Below, one piece after another: positions 54,173 to 62,568 of a DNA stretch of 64,000 nucleotides (the stretch's first letter is position 1; every line of letters starts with the position of its first letter). A program made the position numbers and the translations under genes. This stretch comes from Phyllobacterium sp. OV277 (GTDB taxonomy: Bacteria > Pseudomonadota > Alphaproteobacteria > Rhizobiales > Rhizobiaceae), in the NCBI RefSeq assembly GCF_900104355.1, contig NZ_FNIY01000001.1, forward strand, positions 124,001-188,000, in the 5' to 3' direction. Under the pieces are notes generated by a model. That model did no database searches and had not been told where the DNA came from. It worked only from the letters and a program-made list of their open reading frames with translations.

Positions 54173-54580
54173 ATGAAAATCAATGCTTATCTGAATTTTG
54201 ACGGACAATGCGAAGAAGCATTCAAGTTCTACGAAAAGGTTCTGAACGGCCAGATTCAATATATCGCCCGTTTCGGCGATATGCCCGAAGGTGCAGGGAT
54301 GCCCGGAGCGGAAAATCAGGTCATGCATGTGCACATGACCGTCGGGAACGCCGAGTTGATGGGCTCCGATGCACCGCCGCCCTATTTTGAAAAAGCGCAG
54401 GGTATGCACGTTGCGCTGCATCCAGACAGTGCCGAAGAAGCTGAGCGCATCTTTGCCGGTCTCAGCGACGGCGCCCGCGTGACAGCACCCATTGGCGAGA
54501 CATCATGGGCCATACGGTTCGGCATGCTGGTGGATCGCTACGGCACACCCTGGATCATCAACTTCGCCAAGCCGATGTAA
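54173..54580 (+). CDS. VOC-family protein, PhnB/YjdN-like
   Basis: The 135-residue protein has the PhnB-like glyoxalase-fold layout: INAYLNFDGQCEEAFKFYEKVL at the start, ARFGDMPEG, VMHVHMTVGNAELMGSD, and the terminal FGMLVDRYGTPWIINF. Members of this group are metal-binding dimers of mostly unknown activity; no phosphonate genes are near. AGGAG is well placed upstream. It is separated from aat by about 155 bases and followed by mosaic repeat copy B. Confidence 0.85.
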   Translation: MKINAYLNFDGQCEEAFKFYEKVLNGQIQYIARFGDMPEGAGMPGAENQVMHVHMTVGNAELMGSDAPPPYFEKAQGMHVALHPDSAEEAERIFAGLSDGARVTAPIGETSWAIRFGMLVDRYGTPWIINFAKPM

Positions 54581-54658
54581 GTTTACGCAAACAGGCTGAT
54601 CCCGGTGCGGGTGTGCCGGGGTCACGGTTTTATCCGCTGTATATATAGTTCCAAGTTT

Positions 54659-54816
54659 CACCCCCCTCTGCCCTGTCGGGCATCTCCCCCCCAAGGGGGG
54701 AGATCACATTGACATGAACGCTTTCCCAAAACAGGAAGCGTTGCAGATTGTGCAAAGGCAGTAATACAGCTGATCTCCCCCCTTGTGGGGGAGATGTCCG
54801 ACAGGACAGAGGGGGT
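54659..54816. repeat. RIME-like palindromic mosaic repeat, copy B
   Basis: This is the reverse-oriented relative of copy A. The left end has CTGCCCTGTCGGGC and the right end GTCCGACAGGACAGAGGGGG. The interior GATCACATTGACATGAACGC and GCAGATTGTGCAAAGGC are the complement of copy A's interior. It lies between two convergent genes and may act as a terminator. Confidence 0.8.
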
Positions 54817-54846
54817 ATAAAGCCATGCAACGATGAAAGCAGGAAC

Positions 54847-55284
54847 TCAGCTCTTGGCTGGAGCCGGAACATCCGAAGACTGTTTGCAGCCTTTTAGCCA
54901 GACATCATACACAGGATGCTCAACGGCGTTGAGACCGGGGCTATCGGCAAACATCCAGCCGGAGAAAATCTTGCGGATCTTGCGATCAAGCGTGATTTCA
55001 TCCACTTCAACAAACGTATCCGTCTTCGGCGTTTCCGTATCCGGACGCGTGTAGCAAACACGCGGGGTCAGTTGCAGCGCGCCGAACTGAACCGTTTCAT
55101 CGATGTAAACATCAAACGATGTGATTCGACCGGTGATCTTGTCGAGCCCGGAGAAAACGGCGATGGGATTGGAAATCTTGTCGTCGGCGGCAAAGGCCGG
55201 AACACACAGGCTTGCGGCAAGCACACCCGTCGCCAAAAGGCGTAATTTGCTGCGGAACGGAAAGGACAAGTGGGAACGGATCAT
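54847..55284 (-). CDS. Periplasmic DUF2155 protein
   Basis: The 145-residue precursor has a signal peptide of about 32 residues (LLATGVLAASLCVPAFA). The DUF2155 core is typical of alphaproteobacteria: AVFSGLDKITGRITSFDVYIDETVQFGALQLTPRVCYTR in successive blocks, then FSGWMFADSPGLNAVEHPVYDVWLKGC. Two conserved cysteines could form a disulfide. The function is unknown. It lies 84 bases downstream of the NDUFA12-like gene, with which it is commonly linked. Confidence 0.9.
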   Translation of the reverse strand: MIRSHLSFPFRSKLRLLATGVLAASLCVPAFAADDKISNPIAVFSGLDKITGRITSFDVYIDETVQFGALQLTPRVCYTRPDTETPKTDTFVEVDEITLDRKIRKIFSGWMFADSPGLNAVEHPVYDVWLKGCKQSSDVPAPAKS

Positions 55285-55368
55285 TTCAATTCCGGCTGTG
55301 TTCAGGCTGACGGGACGGTCTCATACCAACCCGTCGATAATCACCAATTGTGGCAGAAGAAAATCCGC

Positions 55369-55767
55369 TCAGGATCCCGGTGTCCACGCATCATAGTCAC
55401 CCGTAACTGTCGGGCGGTTGTCACCATGGGCAATGGAGCCTTTTGGACGATAGGCGGCAGCAGAACCGGTCAGATTGGGCTGATGTGCCTTTTCCCATGC
55501 ATGCGGCTTGTAGTCTTCACGCGATGGCGCTGTTTCGGCGCGATGATGAATCCAGCCGTGCCAGCCAGCGGGAATGGCAGACGCTTCCGCATAACCCTTG
55601 TAGATCACCCAGCGGCGCGTACGGCCTTCGGAGTCCTGCGTGCCTTCATAATAGACATTGCCGAACTCGTCCTCACCGACTTTCGTACCCTTGCGCCATG
55701 TAAAGACGCGCGTACCGATCGTCTGACTGTTCCACCAGGTGAAAAACTGTAAAAGGAAGGTCTTCAT
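55369..55767 (-). CDS. NADH:ubiquinone oxidoreductase accessory subunit, NDUFA12 family
   Basis: The 132-residue protein matches the alphaproteobacterial homologue of mitochondrial NDUFA12/B17.2: FTWWNSQTIGTRVFTWRKGTKVGEDEFGNVYYE, then RRWVIYKGYAEASAIPAGWHGWIHH and YKPHAWEKAHQPNLTGS. It is a supernumerary subunit near the Fe-S arm of complex I. The start has an AGGA element; ten extra residues upstream are unsupported. Its presence supports an alphaproteobacterial host with a canonical respiratory chain. Confidence 0.93.
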   Translation of the reverse strand: MKTFLLQFFTWWNSQTIGTRVFTWRKGTKVGEDEFGNVYYEGTQDSEGRTRRWVIYKGYAEASAIPAGWHGWIHHRAETAPSREDYKPHAWEKAHQPNLTGSAAAYRPKGSIAHGDNRPTVTGDYDAWTPGS

Positions 55768-55837
55768 AGCAATCCTGCTTCGAACTCTCTCGTTCAACTC
55801 TTCGGGTTATGGCCGTATCGTCAGGCGATAGCAAGGG

Positions 55838-56314
55838 TCAAGTTGCCGCTGGCCCTGCTTCAACAACCATTTTGAAACCGGCATGGCTCTTCTTGAAGCC
55901 AAGCCCTTCATAGAAGCGATGCGCGTCAACGCGCTTTGCATTTGACATCAGCTGGATCAGCCCCACGCCATGTTCCTTGCCCAGCGCAATACAATGGTTG
56001 ATCAGCTTGCCACCCACGCCCTGCCCGCGCATATCGCTGCGGGTCTGCACTGCACCAATGGTCATGTTGGTCGTGCCAATGCTCGTCAAGGTTGTGGTGA
56101 ATGTCACCTGCGCTGTGGCAACCACTTCACCATCCAGAACACCTACAATCAGCTGATCGCAGTTGCTGGCCTCGATCTGGTCGAAGGCACGTTCATAGCG
56201 CGGGAAAGCTTCAGGGTCGGTCGTGTCGCCATGGCCACCCAGCAAATCTTCAGCAAAGATCGCAATCAAAGCGGATAAATCCGCACGCTCGGCGCGGCGA
56301 AAAACCAATGTCAC
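55838..56314 (-). CDS. GNAT-family N-acetyltransferase
   Basis: The 158-residue protein starts at a GTG whose bases overlap the stop of the upstream acetyltransferase gene (GTGA). The acetyl-CoA loop is in TRSDMRGQGVGGKLINHCIALGKEHG, and the end RVDAHRFYEGLGFKKSHAGFKM is typical GNAT. The substrate is unknown. Third in a gatB-GNAT-GNAT unit. Confidence 0.85.
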   Translation of the reverse strand: MTLVFRRAERADLSALIAIFAEDLLGGHGDTTDPEAFPRYERAFDQIEASNCDQLIVGVLDGEVVATAQVTFTTTLTSIGTTNMTIGAVQTRSDMRGQGVGGKLINHCIALGKEHGVGLIQLMSNAKRVDAHRFYEGLGFKKSHAGFKMVVEAGPAAT

Positions 56315-56820
56315 GGTGCAAGCTCATATCCAGACAGGGATTTTTCCATGACCAGCACGGAAATACCGGAATTGGCCTCGCCCCAATTGTCTGTCCGTGC
56401 GCCGGTCAAATCGAATCCACGGCTTTCATAAAAGCGCCGAGCCTTTTGATTTGATTCGATAACTTCAAGCTGCAACATGAACACGCCGGGGAAAGCGCTT
56501 TCCGTTTCCGCCAGAAGCAACGACCCAACGCCGTTGCTCTGCTTTTCCGGATGCACATAGAGCTGGTTGAGCAGCGCCAGCTTGTGATCCTTTTGCGAGG
56601 CATAGGCCATGCCAAAAAGATCAGCCCCGTCATCGGCAAGAATGAACTCCGAATAGGGTTTCGCCAGCTGCTTTTTCAATGCATCCAGCGAGTGGTAGCG
56701 ATTGGTAACCGCATTGACCTTTTCGACGCCATAAACATCGTCGTAAGTCGCATGCCAGGTCTCTACGAGCAAATCACGGACTGCTGCCAGATCGTCCTTC
56801 GTCGCGCTTCGAATCCACAT
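56311..56820 (-). CDS. GNAT-family N-acetyltransferase
   Basis: The 169-residue protein has the GNAT pattern: MWIRSATKDDLAAVRDLLVETW at the N-terminus, NQLYVHPEKQSNGVGSLLLAETE (acetyl-CoA loop) and QKARRFYESRGFDLTG. It starts three bases after the gatB stop and overlaps the next acetyltransferase by four bases, so the three genes are one transcript. Both acetyltransferases may be paralogues, but their sequences outside the core differ clearly. Confidence 0.85.
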   Translation of the reverse strand: MWIRSATKDDLAAVRDLLVETWHATYDDVYGVEKVNAVTNRYHSLDALKKQLAKPYSEFILADDGADLFGMAYASQKDHKLALLNQLYVHPEKQSNGVGSLLLAETESAFPGVFMLQLEVIESNQKARRFYESRGFDLTGARTDNWGEANSGISVLVMEKSLSGYELAP

Positions 56821-56823
56821 ATT

Positions 56824-58326
56824 TTAATCGACAATCCCGAGTTTTGCCTTGACCAGATCGCTGACAGCCTGCGGATTTGCCTTGCCACCAGTAGACTTCA
56901 TCACCTGCCCGACAAACCAGCCAGCCATGGTTGGTTTTGCCTTTGCCTGCTCGACCTTATCAGGATTCGCGGCAATGACATCATCCACGGCTTTTTCAAT
57001 GGCGCCGGTGTCAGTCACCTGCTTCATGCCGCGCTCTTCAACCAGTTTGCGCGGATCGCCGCCTTCGTTCCAGACAAGCTCGAACAGGTCTTTGGCGATC
57101 TTGCCTGAAATGGTGCCTTCCTTGATCAGGTCGATAATGCCGCCGAGCTGATCCGCCGATACGGGAGATTCTTCAATCCCCTTGCCCGCCTTGTTCAGCG
57201 CGCCGAGCAGATCGTTGATCACCCAGTTTGCCGCAAGCTTGCCATCGCGCCCTGCAGCCACCGTTTCAAAATAATCGGCAATCGCCTTTTCCGTCACAAG
57301 AATAGACGCGTCATAGACCGAAAGGCCAAGCATTGACACAAGGCGCGCCTTCTTGTCATCGGGCAGTTCAGGCAAATCGGCGCGCAGCTCATCCACATAG
57401 GACTGCTCGAATTCCAGCGGCAGCAGGTCTGGATCGGGGAAATAGCGATAGTCATGCGCTTCTTCCTTGGTGCGCATGGAGCGTGTTTCGCCCTTTACGG
57501 GGTCAAACAGCCGTGTTTCCTGATCGATTGATCCACCATCTTCCAGAATGGCAATCTGGCGGCGCGCTTCGTAGTCAATGGCCTGACCAGCAAAGCGGAT
57601 GGAGTTGACGTTTTTGATCTCGCAGCGCGTGCCGAATTCGCCGCCCGGCTTGCGCACGGAGACGTTGACGTCAGCGCGCATCGAGCCTTCATCCATGTTG
57701 CCATCGCAGGTGCCGAGATAACGCACGATGGTGCGCATCTTGGTCAGGTAAGCCTTGGCTTCATCGGCCGAACGCATATCCGGCTTGGAGACGATTTCCA
57801 TCAGCGCCACGCCTGAGCGATTGAGGTCCACATAGGACATGGTCGGATTCTGGTCGTGCAGCGACTTGCCGGCATCCTGTTCCAGATGCAGGCGCTCAAT
57901 ACCGATCTCTACATCTTCGAACTGGCCCTTATTGTCAGGACCAACGGAAATCAGCATGGTGCCTTCGCCAACAATCGGCTGCTTGAACTGGGAAATCTGA
58001 TAGCCCTGCGGCAAGTCAGGATAAAAATAGTTCTTCCGGTCAAACACGGATTTCAGGTTGATCTGTGCCTTCAGACCAAGACCGGTCCGAATCGCCTGAC
58101 GCACGCACCATTCGTTGATGACAGGCAGCATGCCCGGCATGGCCGCATCAACAAGCGAGACGTTCTCATTGGGCTCAGCACCAAAGGTCGTCGAAGCACC
58201 GGAGAAGAGTTTCGAATTGGACGTGATCTGCGCATGGACTTCCATGCCGATGACGATTTCCCAGTCGCCTGTGGCACCGGAAACAAAACGCTTGGGTTCG
58301 GGTGTGCGGGTATCAACGAGAGTCAT
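56824..58326 (-). CDS. gatB: Aspartyl/glutamyl-tRNA amidotransferase subunit B
   Basis: The 500-residue protein has the GatB kinase-like core: [55 protein letters not shown] and [18 protein letters not shown]. The C-terminal YqeY-like tail domain ends the chain ([32 protein letters not shown]). With GatA and GatC it converts Glu-tRNA-Gln or Asp-tRNA-Asn to the amidated form. gatA/gatC are not in this window. The ATG at 58326 is preferred over a TTG four codons earlier. Confidence 0.96.
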   Translation of the reverse strand: MTLVDTRTPEPKRFVSGATGDWEIVIGMEVHAQITSNSKLFSGASTTFGAEPNENVSLVDAAMPGMLPVINEWCVRQAIRTGLGLKAQINLKSVFDRKNYFYPDLPQGYQISQFKQPIVGEGTMLISVGPDNKGQFEDVEIGIERLHLEQDAGKSLHDQNPTMSYVDLNRSGVALMEIVSKPDMRSADEAKAYLTKMRTIVRYLGTCDGNMDEGSMRADVNVSVRKPGGEFGTRCEIKNVNSIRFAGQAIDYEARRQIAILEDGGSIDQETRLFDPVKGETRSMRTKEEAHDYRYFPDPDLLPLEFEQSYVDELRADLPELPDDKKARLVSMLGLSVYDASILVTEKAIADYFETVAAGRDGKLAANWVINDLLGALNKAGKGIEESPVSADQLGGIIDLIKEGTISGKIAKDLFELVWNEGGDPRKLVEERGMKQVTDTGAIEKAVDDVIAANPDKVEQAKAKPTMAGWFVGQVMKSTGGKANPQAVSDLVKAKLGIVD

Positions 58327-58529
58327 GCTGGACTGCAATTCCTGGCTAAATTTATCTGTCTATTGGCTAATCGAAACAGCCCCGTGAGGCAAGTGTTTCT
58401 GGACCTGCAAGCATCACGTTTGAGGAAATGCGCTGCTTCGACCTGTTTTTCCGGGCCTATGGTGATACCGTTGATTCCCGGGAGCGGTGATCGGGAGAGG
58501 ATCGCCTGACATATGTTCGGAGGACATCC

Positions 58530-59171
58530 ATGCAAAATATCTACGGTTTCGCCATCCCTGAAACCCTTGCTGAAACCGTAAGCCCCGAAACAACGGCGCT
58601 TGTTGTCTACGATATGCAGGTGGGAATATTGCACCAGATGAAGGATGGCGCTGCCATACTGGACAAGGTGCTGCAAACGCTCGAAATTGCCCGCTCCGCC
58701 GGCATCCGCATCTTCTTCATGCGCCATATGTCCCTGCCGAAGAAAATGGCCGGTGTGTTTCAACACAAGCAAATGATGGCCTGGCAGCGCAAAGTGTCAG
58801 CCGAAGAGGTCGAACCATGGTTCCTGCGTGACAGCCCCGGCTTTGCGCTTGCCCCGGAATTGGCGGTGCGCGAGGATGAGGCCATTCTCGACAAGATCAC
58901 CTTCTCAGCCTTTGAAGGCACACCGCTCGCCATTGCCCTGCGCGATTGCGGCCTCAAAAGCTTCATCATCTGCGGTATCGCCACGGAAATCGGCATCGAC
59001 CCGACGGTGCGCCATGGCGCTGATCTCGGCTTTATTCCGGTTATTCTCACAGATGCCTGTGGCGGCGGTCATGCGGAGGCGGCAGATCGGTCGATGGCCA
59101 ACATGGCCTATATGGGCGACTCCATCCTGTGCACCGTCGATGAACTGGCAGCCGCGCTTAATCCACGTTAG
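58530..59171 (+). CDS. Isochorismatase-fold hydrolase lacking the usual cysteine
   Basis: The 213-residue protein has the cysteine-hydrolase fold with Asp28 (VVYDMQVG) and Lys122 (LDKITFSAFEG) of the catalytic triad. The third position, in CGIATEIGIDPTVRHG, is Gly155 where amidases of this family have Cys. The same replacement occurs in true isochorismatases such as PhzD and EntB, which use the aspartate. It is therefore more likely to act on a vinyl ether or to be a non-amidase. GGAGG precedes the ATG. No siderophore or phenazine genes are nearby. The gene diverges from gatB. Confidence 0.82.
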   Translation: MQNIYGFAIPETLAETVSPETTALVVYDMQVGILHQMKDGAAILDKVLQTLEIARSAGIRIFFMRHMSLPKKMAGVFQHKQMMAWQRKVSAEEVEPWFLRDSPGFALAPELAVREDEAILDKITFSAFEGTPLAIALRDCGLKSFIICGIATEIGIDPTVRHGADLGFIPVILTDACGGGHAEAADRSMANMAYMGDSILCTVDELAAALNPR

Positions 59172-59325
59172 TTCGTCGCCCGCCCTGACTGGAAAAACGA
59201 TGCAACCGCAAAGCGCGTTCGCATCGGACGCAAACAGGCCAATCAAAGGCGGTGCGAACTTAACGGTCCCAATGCCGGGCTGTTAGCTTGATGCAGGAAA
59301 GCACTATCGCAACGGAGGCACTGAA

Positions 59326-60474
59326 ATGGCACACCGCAGGTGGCTCGTTCCAGCACTGGCAATTCTGGGCCTCTTAACATTGCCCGAAGCAGCAAGTGCC
59401 GCCTGTTCCAGCATTGACACCGGCAAATGCACGATCGAACTGAAGACGGGCATTCGTATGGCCTATGTTGAGACCGGTCCTTCGGATGGAAAAGCCGTCA
59501 TCCTGCTGCACGGGCTGACCGACACAGCGCGCTCCTGGTCTGCCACTATGGCAAGCCTTCACAAGCTTGATCCCTCCCTGCGCATTCTTGCGGTTGATCA
59601 ACGCGGCCACGGCTCATCCTCAATGCCAGCAGGCGCGGAATGCCCCAAAGACCCGAAATCCTGCTTTGCACCTAAACTCTTCGCCGACGATCTCTCGGCT
59701 TTCATGGAAAGCCTGAAGATTCCAAAAGCAACGATAGCGGGTCATTCCATGGGATCAATCGTATCACAGGAAATGGCGCTTGATTATCCTGACAAGGTTG
59801 AGCGTGTGATCCTCGTTGCCACCAGCAACAAGACCAAAGACAATTCCGTTGTCCGGGATTATGTGCTCAACGAACCGGTGCTTGGCAGTTGGAAAAAAGC
59901 ACTCGATGCCAAGGGGATTACCAGCTCCGAAGCGATCTGGAATGCAACGCCGCGCGATGCGGACCCCAAGGCGGAGGAATGGATTGCCAAAAACTGGGAT
60001 GTTGATCCAGTGGCGGACCCATCACTGGTCAAGGCAATTGTCCCGGAAACGTCCAACGTGAAAATGGGAACGTGGATTGGGGCGACGAGCGCGCTGCTTG
60101 ACTTTGACAACACCGCCCGCCTTGCCAACCTCAAGACACCTGTTCTTGTTCTATGGGGATCGCAGGACAGTATTTTTTATCACGAACCCGACCAGATCGG
60201 CATCATCGACGCATTACGCAAGGCAGCATCCGCAAACGGTATCGTGGCAGTCTGGAAGCAATATGGTGTCGACCCCCTGCCAGCATCCGGTGCGCAGGAA
60301 ACCGATATCGGCCATAATGTGCAATGGGATGCACCCGATCAGGTCGCCACCGATATTCTGAGCTTCATCAAAACGGGCAAACCAACACCGGACCTCACGC
60401 GTGCCGTCATCACTTCGGCAGGCACGACAATCAAGACCGAACCCGGCAAAGCGACCATCATAACTTTGCCTTAA
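59326..60474 (+). CDS. Secreted alpha/beta hydrolase
   Basis: The 382-residue precursor has a signal peptide of about 25 residues ending EAASA. The hydrolase core has the oxyanion LLHGLTDTARSWS, DQRGHGSSS, the nucleophile elbow GHSMGS with Ser141, and a late LVLWGSQDSIF (acid). The histidine is probably in ETDIGHNVQWDAP. Cysteines at 27, 35, 106 and 113 may form disulfides, consistent with export. The C-terminal tail is Thr-rich. It overlaps the convergent TetR gene by four bases at the stop codons. The substrate is unknown. Confidence 0.86.
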   Translation: MAHRRWLVPALAILGLLTLPEAASAACSSIDTGKCTIELKTGIRMAYVETGPSDGKAVILLHGLTDTARSWSATMASLHKLDPSLRILAVDQRGHGSSSMPAGAECPKDPKSCFAPKLFADDLSAFMESLKIPKATIAGHSMGSIVSQEMALDYPDKVERVILVATSNKTKDNSVVRDYVLNEPVLGSWKKALDAKGITSSEAIWNATPRDADPKAEEWIAKNWDVDPVADPSLVKAIVPETSNVKMGTWIGATSALLDFDNTARLANLKTPVLVLWGSQDSIFYHEPDQIGIIDALRKAASANGIVAVWKQYGVDPLPASGAQETDIGHNVQWDAPDQVATDILSFIKTGKPTPDLTRAVITSAGTTIKTEPGKATIITLP

Positions 60475-61115
60475 GCTGCCAGCATCTCCCGCAGTACCAT
60501 GCGCTTGAAACCGTCGACCAGTGCAGCGCCTTCCGTAGGGTCGACGGAAATTGCGAGATGCATCGTCGCTTGGCCCAAATGCATGATCAGGAAGCTTGAG
60601 TTTTCCAGAAAAGCCCTGTCCGCAGCCGGATTGACGCGGGCGCGCGCGTCGGCCAGCACAGCACCGTTCAGGCGGCTATCAAGCAGATCTATATCGCGCA
60701 GCGCCTTATCCGCCTGTGTGCCCGACCAGATGTCGCGCATGACGGGTTCGGCAAGAAACAGCGCATAATAAATATCAATCAACTCCGCAAAAGACGCCTG
60801 TAAGCCGTTCATATCATGAACATTTTTCAGCGTATCAGCAATGCATTCGCGCCCTAGTGCATTGTACCGATCGGCAAGGGTGCGGATGATTGATCCCTTG
60901 TCCGGAAAATACTGATAGAGCGACCCGATCGATATCCCCGCTTTCTCAGCCACGTCGCTCATGCGCATGGCGTCGCTGCCATTGTCCGCGATCAGCGTCG
61001 AGGCGCAGGACAGGATGCGCTCCACCCGCTCCTTGCTGCGGCGCTGGGTCGGTTCCTTGCGCATGGCGGCTTCCTTGTCGCCACTCTCAGGCACGATAGG
61101 TGCAATCTCATTCAT
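60471..61115 (-). CDS. TetR-family transcriptional regulator
   Basis: The 214-residue protein has the TetR N-terminal HTH (RVERILSCASTLIADNGSDAMRMSDVAEKAGISIGSLYQYFPDKGSII in sequence blocks, about residues 30-75). An all-helical ligand-binding C-terminus follows. GGAG is nine bases before the ATG; a TTG five codons earlier is less likely. It diverges from an NmrA-DUF1772 pair, and two operator-like sites lie between them. Classical repression of that pair and of itself is the simplest reading. Confidence 0.9.
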   Translation of the reverse strand: MNEIAPIVPESGDKEAAMRKEPTQRRSKERVERILSCASTLIADNGSDAMRMSDVAEKAGISIGSLYQYFPDKGSIIRTLADRYNALGRECIADTLKNVHDMNGLQASFAELIDIYYALFLAEPVMRDIWSGTQADKALRDIDLLDSRLNGAVLADARARVNPAADRAFLENSSFLIMHLGQATMHLAISVDPTEGAALVDGFKRMVLREMLAA

Positions 61116-61161
61116 TGGCAGAGTCTCCAACTCTCATAAATTCCACTTGACTCGCAGAATA

Positions 61162-61206
61162 TGAGGATTTATCACTTATTGCAAATGTGAGGATTCCTCA
61201 TATTAA
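61162..61206. promoter_or_regulatory. Two operator-like sites in the TetR-NmrA intergenic region
   Basis: TGAGGATTCCTCA (61188-61200) is a perfect 13-base palindrome. TGAGGATTTATCA (61162-61174), centred 26 bases away, repeats its left half. A plausible promoter for the NmrA gene (TTGCAA 61179-61184, TATTAA 61201-61206, spacer 16) encloses the perfect site between -35 and -10. Confidence 0.6.
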
Positions 61207-61222
61207 TTGAAGGGAGATGAAA

Positions 61223-62065
61223 ATGACCAACAGCAGCACTTCTTCGACAAAACCAATCCTGATTATCGGTGGAACCGGAAAAACTGGCCGCCGCGTTGCC
61301 GAACGCCTGACGGCACAGGGCGTGTCTGTCCGCATCGGTTCACGCAGCGGCACCCCGTCCTTTGACTGGGAAGACCGCAACACCTGGCTTCCGGCGCTTG
61401 ATGGCGTGAGAGCCGCCTACATCACCTATTACCCCGATATTGCCATTCCCGGCGCGACGGAAACAGTTGAAGCACTCACCCGTCTTGCTGTTGAAAATGG
61501 CGTCAAGCGGCTGGTGCTGCTGTCAGGTCGCGGCGAACATGAAGCCCAGCGTGCCGAAAAGGCTTTTCAGGCATCAGGCGCCGACTGGACTATCGTTAGA
61601 GCCAGCTGGTTTGCCCAAAATTTCAGCGAGAACGTCATGCTGGCCTCCATTCTTGCCGGTGAACTGGCCCTGCCGGTTGGCGATGTGCGCGAGCCCTTCA
61701 TCGATACGAATGACATTGCCGATGTTGTCGTGGCTGCGCTCACCGATGACAGGCATATCGGCCAACTCTATGAAGTCACCGGCCCGCGTCTCTTGACTTT
61801 TGCCGACGCGGTGGCCGAAATCGCCAGCGCCACCAAACGCGATATTCGCTATGTGACGATAACGCCGGAACAGTTCTCGCAAGGGTTAGCGCAGGAACAG
61901 CTTCCGCCTGAAATCGTCGGGCTGTTGAACGACCTCTTCACGCAGGTGCTCGATGGCCGCAATGAATATCTGTCCGACGGTGTGCAGCGAGCATTGGGCC
62001 GCGCCCCGCGCGACTTCTCAGACTACGTTCAGGAAACAGCAGCAACCGGCGTCTGGTCGGTATAG
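61223..62065 (+). CDS. NmrA-like NAD(P)-dependent oxidoreductase
   Basis: The roughly 280-residue protein has the dinucleotide motif GGTGKTGRRVAERL and the NmrA/TMR pattern (GVKRLVLLSGRGEHEAQRAEKAF, WTIVRASWFAQNFSEN, FIDTNDIADVVVAALTD). The second ATG is used because GGAG lies six bases before it; the first is too close. It is the first gene of a pair with the DUF1772 membrane protein, under the divergent TetR regulator. Members act as quinone or azo reductases or NADP sensors. Confidence 0.87.
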   Translation: MTNSSTSSTKPILIIGGTGKTGRRVAERLTAQGVSVRIGSRSGTPSFDWEDRNTWLPALDGVRAAYITYYPDIAIPGATETVEALTRLAVENGVKRLVLLSGRGEHEAQRAEKAFQASGADWTIVRASWFAQNFSENVMLASILAGELALPVGDVREPFIDTNDIADVVVAALTDDRHIGQLYEVTGPRLLTFADAVAEIASATKRDIRYVTITPEQFSQGLAQEQLPPEIVGLLNDLFTQVLDGRNEYLSDGVQRALGRAPRDFSDYVQETAATGVWSV

Positions 62066-62080
62066 TGGAGGGACAGTAAC

Positions 62081-62566
62081 ATGTGGCTACCTATTCTCAC
62101 CCTTTTGGCCGCCTTGGGAAGCGGCCTGATGGCGGGTTTGTTCTTCGCCTTTTCAAGCTTCATCATGACGGCATTCGCCAAGCTTCCGCCCGAACAGGGC
62201 ATCGCCGCCATGAATTCGATCAATGTGACGATCCTCAACTTCTCGTTCACGCTGGCTTTCTTCGGCACAGCAGCGATCTGTGTGGTGCTTGGTGTTGTCA
62301 GCGTTCTACGCTGGAGCGACGCCGGGTCTCTGGCCCTACTGGCTGGCAGCGTGCTCTTTCTCGTCGGCACGATCATCGTTACAATGGTTTTCAATGTACC
62401 GCTCAATGACGCATTGGCGGCGGTTGCTCCCGCAAGCACCGAGGGCGCAAGCGTCTGGGCAAATTATCTGAAGGATTGGCTTCCCTGGAATCATGTGCGG
62501 ACGGTTGCAAACTTCGCCGCCCTCGCCGCCTTCATCTTCGCCTTCGCCCAGCAATCGCAGGCATAA
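62081..62566 (+). CDS. DUF1772 (anthrone oxygenase-like) membrane protein
   Basis: The 161-residue protein has four hydrophobic segments (about 3-28, 48-70, 78-102, 140-158) and the DUF1772 pattern: SGLMAGLFFAFSSFIMTAF, MNSINVTILN, FNVPLNDALA, then WNHVRTVANFAALAAF. The family includes fungal anthrone oxygenases; bacterial members are uncharacterised. GGAGGG precedes the ATG, 15 bases after the reductase stop, so reductase and membrane oxygenase-like protein may handle one aromatic or quinone substrate (inference). Confidence 0.86.
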   Translation: MWLPILTLLAALGSGLMAGLFFAFSSFIMTAFAKLPPEQGIAAMNSINVTILNFSFTLAFFGTAAICVVLGVVSVLRWSDAGSLALLAGSVLFLVGTIIVTMVFNVPLNDALAAVAPASTEGASVWANYLKDWLPWNHVRTVANFAALAAFIFAFAQQSQA

Positions 62567-62568
62567 AA

